From Candidatus Vondammii sp. HM_W22 (GTDB taxonomy: Bacteria; Pseudomonadota; Gammaproteobacteria; Chromatiales; Chromatiaceae): a DNA stretch of 64,000 bases. The notes under the pieces were generated by a model. The model had not been told where the DNA came from. It ran no database searches and saw only the letters and a list, made by a program, of their open reading frames with translations. The stretch covers positions 1,302,001 to 1,366,000 of the forward strand of contig NZ_CP099567.1 of assembly GCF_022530855.2 (NCBI RefSeq), in the 5' to 3' direction. A program made the position numbers and the translations under genes. Shown one piece after another: positions 60,727 through 64,000 of this stretch. Each line of letters opens with the position of its first letter. The first letter of the stretch is position 1.

Positions 60727-61671
60727 CGCCACAACCATTGAGTGGCGGTGTTGCTGGGCATACTCGATCGACTCAAAGAGATGCTGGTTCAGCCATTCAT
60801 GTCGAACTGTTCTGTTAAAACGCTCCACGTACGCGTTCTGTTGCGGGTTGCCGGGCTGGATATAGTGTAACTTAATCCATTGTTTCTCTGCCCACTCCAA
60901 TTGTAGTCGTCGATGACATTGAACGTCCTGAAGCTACGGCCATCGGCCAAGCTGTCATGCATAAAATCCATCGACCACATGATGTTAATTTGACGAGGTA
61001 CAGCTAGCGCATCCGGCACGTCGCGCTTCAATCGACGTTTGGGCTTGATCCGCAAGTTCAGCTCAAACTCCCTGTATATGCGGTATACACGTTTATGATT
61101 GTAGGGGTAACCCTTCACATTGCGAAGGTACAAATAGCACAACCCGAAACCCCAGGTTCGATTGGTCATCGTCAATCGGAGTAACCAATCTGCAATCAGT
61201 GCGTTGTCGCTCGAATGCTTGGCCTGATAGCGATAGCAGGTCTCGCTGATACAGAATGCACGACAAGCCAGGCGTACCGACACGCCATCCTGCATAGCTG
61301 CGATCTTGGCCATCTCCTTGCGACGAGATGGCCTTACCACTTTTTTGCCAGGGCCTCCTTGACGATCTCCGCCTCTAATTTGGTCTCGGCGTACATCTTC
61401 TTGAGTCGCCGGTTCTCATCCTCGAGTTCCTTCATACGCTTCATGAGAGAGGCGTCCATGCCGCCGTATTTGGCGCGCCACTTGTAGAAGGTGGCACTGC
61501 TCATGCCATGCTCCCGGCACAGATCGGAAACTGGTGTGACAGTCTCAGCCTGCTCGAGAATAGCAATGATCTGGCTGTCCTTGAATCTTGATGTCTTCAT
61601 GCAGAATCTCCTGCGTTCATATTTACGAGAAAATTCTACTTTTGGCGTCAGCTACTTCCCGGGGGGATTAC
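60727..61671 (-). mobile_element. IS3-family element: intact orfA, orfB with internal deletion
   Basis: OrfA at 61334-61600 (MKTSRFKDSQIIAILEQAET; helix-turn-helix SSATFYKWRAKYGG; zipper LEDENRRLKKMYAETK). OrfB begins near 61340 (MAKIAAMQDGVSVRLACRAF; MWSMDFMHDSLADGRSFRTF). It is broken after NVIDDYN at about 60905, where the second catalytic Asp region is missing, and continues KLHYIQPGNPQQNAYVERFN. The outer end GGTAATCCCCCC lies near 61660-61671. The right part is cut by the IS256 beta fragment. Confidence 0.85.
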
Positions 61672-61674
61672 CGC

Positions 61675-62017
61675 GGCAGCTGAATCAGCCCTCGATGATC
61701 TTGAGAAAGCCTGGGGCGATAAATACCCCATCGTGATTCAATCATGGCGCAAGAAGTGGGATAACTTATCCGTCTGTTTTCGTTATCCCGAGGACATTCG
61801 TCGAGTTATTTATACGACTAATTCTATTGAAGCAGTGCATCGACAATTCCAGAAATTGATAAAAACCAAGGACGGTTTTCCGAATGACAACAGCCTGCTC
61901 AAATTATTATACCTTGGCATTCAGAATGCCAGTAAGAAATGGACGATGCCCATTCGCAACTGGAACCTGACCTTGTCTCAACTGGCTATCTTCTTCGAAG
62001 GTAGACTTGATCTGTGA
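61675..62017 (+). pseudogene. IS256 delta transposase C-terminal fragment
   Basis: DDLEKAWGDKYPIVIQSWRK, then FRYPEDIRRVIYTTNSIEAV, KLLYLGIQNASKKWTMPIRN and LAIFFEGRLDL with stop at 62015-62017. A clear C-terminal third of an IS256-type transposase, distinct from the alpha, beta and gamma types. Confidence 0.87.
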
Positions 62018-62169
62018 TGGTATGGATTGAGTGCTTTTACGTTGACACAATATTTTGAACAGTCTCTCAATGAACGAGGTGTGCATTAAACTTCTATCAA
62101 TACCTGATGGGAGATTAGCCATATCCGTTCAAAAACAGTATAAAACTGGGTATTTACGGCTTAACAAAG

Positions 62170-62200
62170 AAACCCGAAGGGTGCTGGTCCCTTCGGGTTT
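62170..62200. terminator. Intrinsic terminator downstream of ihfB
   Basis: AAACCCGAAGGG (62170-62181) and CCCTTCGGGTTT (62189-62200): a perfect 12-bp stem with a 7-nt loop, with T-rich sequence on the minus-strand 3' side (TTTCTTTG) and TTTT on the plus side. It is well placed to end the rpsA-ihfB transcript. Confidence 0.88.
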
Positions 62201-62257
62201 TCACATTACATTACAATACGACTGAATCAGGAATAATAACCTGACGAGATAATACTA

Positions 62258-62563
62258 TCAGCTGATATCCAACTCTGGTCTATTGGCTGAATTGACCCGA
62301 TCACGCAACTCTTTCCCCGGTTTGAAATGAGGCACATGCTTTCCTGACAGTACGACAGATGACCCCGTCTTGGGATTGCGTCCCTGACGTGGTGGACGAT
62401 AGTGCAAAGAAAAGCTGCCAAAACCGCGTATCTCTATTCTTTCACCCGACGAGAGAGTCTGGCTCATCTGTTCCAACATACACTTGACCGCAAGTTCAAT
62501 ATCACGGTACGCAAGATGGCTCTGTTCTTTCGCGATGACATCAATGAGTTCAGATTTTGTCAT
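62258..62563 (-). CDS. ihfB: Integration host factor subunit beta
   Basis: 101 residues. A histone-like DNA-bending protein that pairs with IhfA in transcription, replication and recombination. The HU/IHF fold is evident: [20 protein letters not shown], the beta-arm region [20 protein letters not shown] with the conserved GRNPKTG DNA-intercalation tip, and [15 protein letters not shown] at the C-terminus. Its position directly downstream of rpsA is the classical gammaproteobacterial order and supports IHF-beta rather than HU. A C-terminal extension ([10 protein letters not shown]) is slightly longer than in E. coli (94 aa). The frame is intact. Confidence 0.97.
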   Translation of the reverse strand: MTKSELIDVIAKEQSHLAYRDIELAVKCMLEQMSQTLSSGERIEIRGFGSFSLHYRPPRQGRNPKTGSSVVLSGKHVPHFKPGKELRDRVNSANRPELDIS

Positions 62564-62642
62564 TCTTTTATTATCCTCATTTCATAGCCGGAGCTCATAA
62601 GAGCCCCGGCTGGTCTCAGTCTAAAAATACGAAGGGTCTAAA

Positions 62643-64000
62643 TTACTCTTCTGAATTACTGTCCATCTGGGCCTTGAGCAGATCACCAAGGGTCCCGGAA
62701 GAACTACTACTGGCTGAACCACTGGAGTAAGACTTGATAGCCGCCTGCTCTTCAGCATAATCCTTCGCTTTCATAGAGAGCATGATACTGCGGTTCTTAC
62801 GATCAACGCCCATAAACTTGGCTTCGACCTCATCCCCCTCTTTCAGTGCTGTACGTGCATCTTCAATACGGTCACGGGATATCTCAGATACCCGGAGATA
62901 ACCTTCAATACCTTCGGTCAGAGTGATAACAGCACCTTTTGCATCAACCTCTTTGATAATGCCCTTAACCACACTGCCTTTGCTATTAGTGGCAAGATAG
63001 GAAGAGAAAGGATCTTTATCGAGCTGCTTAAGACCCAGGGAGATACGCTCACGCTCAGGATCAACAGAGAGAACAACTGTCTCCAGCTCCTGACCCTTTT
63101 TGAAGTCACGAACAGCCTCTTCGCCATTCTCATCCCAAGAGATATCGGAGAGATGGACCAATCCGTCGATACCACCATCCAGTCCAATGAAGATACCGAA
63201 ATCGGTAATGGATTTAATTTTACCGCTGACGTGATCGCCCTTATTAAAGTTAGAGGCGAAGTCATCCCATGGATTTGCACGGCACTGTTTCATTCCTAGA
63301 GAGATTCGACGGCGCTCTTCGTCAATATCGAGAACCATCACTTCCACTTCCTGGCCCAGCTCTACCAGCTTGGAGGGGTGGATATTCTTGTTGGTCCAAT
63401 CCATTTCGGATACATGAACCAGACCTTCGACACCCTCTTCGATCTCAACGAAGCAGCCGTAGTCAGCAAGATTTGTAACCTTACCAAACAGGCGGGTATT
63501 CTCAGGGTAACGACGTGACAGGTTCACCCAAGGATCATCGCCCATCTGTTTCAGGCCAAGAGACACACGCTGTTTCTCACGATCGAACTTGAGTACTTTG
63601 ACACTGATTTCATCACCGATCTCAACCACTTCAGAAGGGTGCTTGACCCGCTTCCAGGCCATATCGGTTATGTGCAACAGACCGTCGATACCGCCCAAGT
63701 CAACAAATGCACCGTAGTCGGTCAGGTTCTTGACGATACCCTTGATGGTGATTCCTTCCTGCAGACTTTCCAACAAAGCTTCGCGCTCTGCACTGTACTC
63801 TGTCTCAACCACGGCACGGCGGGAGACGACAACATTGTTGCGGCGCTGGTCCAGCTTGATGACCTTGAATTCCAGGTCCTTGCCTTCCAGATAGGTAGTA
63901 TCACGGACAGGGCGCACGTCAACCAGCGAGCCCGGCAGGAACGCACGGATTTCACCAAGTTCGACGGTGAAGCCGCCTTTGACTTTACCATTAATACGAC
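62643..64000 (-). CDS. rpsA: 30S ribosomal protein S1, 5' end beyond window
   Basis: The reading frame is open from the right edge of the window to the stop at 62643-62645, giving about 452 residues of a ~560-residue protein. Several S1/OB-fold repeats follow each other: [60 protein letters not shown] and [20 protein letters not shown], each followed by the RISLGLKQ-type strand. S1 binds mRNA on the small subunit and helps initiate translation. The C-terminus is Ser-rich ([20 protein letters not shown]). ihfB follows 80 bp downstream on the same strand. Confidence 0.97.
   Translation of the reverse strand, partial: RINGKVKGGFTVELGEIRAFLPGSLVDVRPVRDTTYLEGKDLEFKVIKLDQRRNNVVVSRRAVVETEYSAEREALLESLQEGITIKGIVKNLTDYGAFVDLGGIDGLLHITDMAWKRVKHPSEVVEIGDEISVKVLKFDREKQRVSLGLKQMGDDPWVNLSRRYPENTRLFGKVTNLADYGCFVEIEEGVEGLVHVSEMDWTNKNIHPSKLVELGQEVEVMVLDIDEERRRISLGMKQCRANPWDDFASNFNKGDHVSGKIKSITDFGIFIGLDGGIDGLVHLSDISWDENGEEAVRDFKKGQELETVVLSVDPERERISLGLKQLDKDPFSSYLATNSKGSVVKGIIKEVDAKGAVITLTEGIEGYLRVSEISRDRIEDARTALKEGDEVEAKFMGVDRKNRSIMLSMKAKDYAEEQAAIKSYSSGSASSSSSGTLGDLLKAQMDSNSEE

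Overview
The window looks like the chromosome of a gammaproteobacterium. The evidence is the gene orders mnmA-hflD-purB and rpsA-ihfB, a cysM/rlmD neighbourhood, and a ydbH/ydbL pair. A Chromatiales-like or sulfur-oxidiser/symbiont affiliation is only a guess from the general feel of the proteins. The dominant feature is an extreme load of insertion sequences and decaying genes: roughly half of the window is transposon DNA, much of it nested or truncated, and many host genes carry frameshifts, nonsense codons or internal deletions. This is typical of a genome going through an IS expansion, as in a host-restricted or recently bottlenecked lineage.

Layout. 1-860: a decayed CpxP-like gene and a two-component response regulator that has lost its phosphoacceptor Asp. 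1431-4279 (+) and 12457-15283 (-): the two halves of one broken type I restriction-modification locus (hsdM, hsdS, a HepT-like gene, an MntA-like nucleotidyltransferase, hsdR). They were separated and flipped by recombination between two identical, oppositely oriented Tn3-type elements (4280-7517 and 15284-18521). The inverted segment also carries purB, a small lipoprotein gene, a broken hflD and mnmA. 18522-22690: a mobile-island-like block with an ArdB/KlcA antirestriction gene, two tiny membrane proteins, an orphan N6-adenine methyltransferase, a compact promoter/operator/terminator unit that may encode an RNA or a 28-residue peptide, and a two-gene cassette of unknown function.

22690-40930 is an IS graveyard containing IS256, IS30, IS4, IS3 and IS5-like elements and a second Tn3-type family. 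It includes a nest several layers deep (IS3, then IS256, then Tn3-type II, then an IS3 fragment), with target duplications still readable at two levels. Inside it lies the 4.5S (SRP) RNA gene, whose upstream region is 22 perfect copies of an 8-bp repeat. 40974-46989 (-) is a housekeeping stretch: L,D-transpeptidase, CYTH protein, rlmD, ydbL, ydbH (two in-frame stops) and cysM. 48007-50791 (+) has two overlapping membrane GTPases. 50820-56871 is again IS material, including a third, internally deleted copy of the first Tn3-type element. glgP (56911-59436) is intact between IS fragments, more IS fragments follow, and ihfB and rpsA (minus strand) close the window.

Throughout this answer 'Tn3-type family I' means the 3238-bp element with a perfect 49-bp terminal repeat beginning GGGGTCCTAGGG, and 'family II' the 3185-bp element with ends GGGGTTCTGGGGACATTCCG. 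Both carry only a transposase, with no resolvase and no passenger genes. 'IS256 alpha, beta, gamma, delta' are four different IS256-type transposases seen here. These names are working labels, not registered names.
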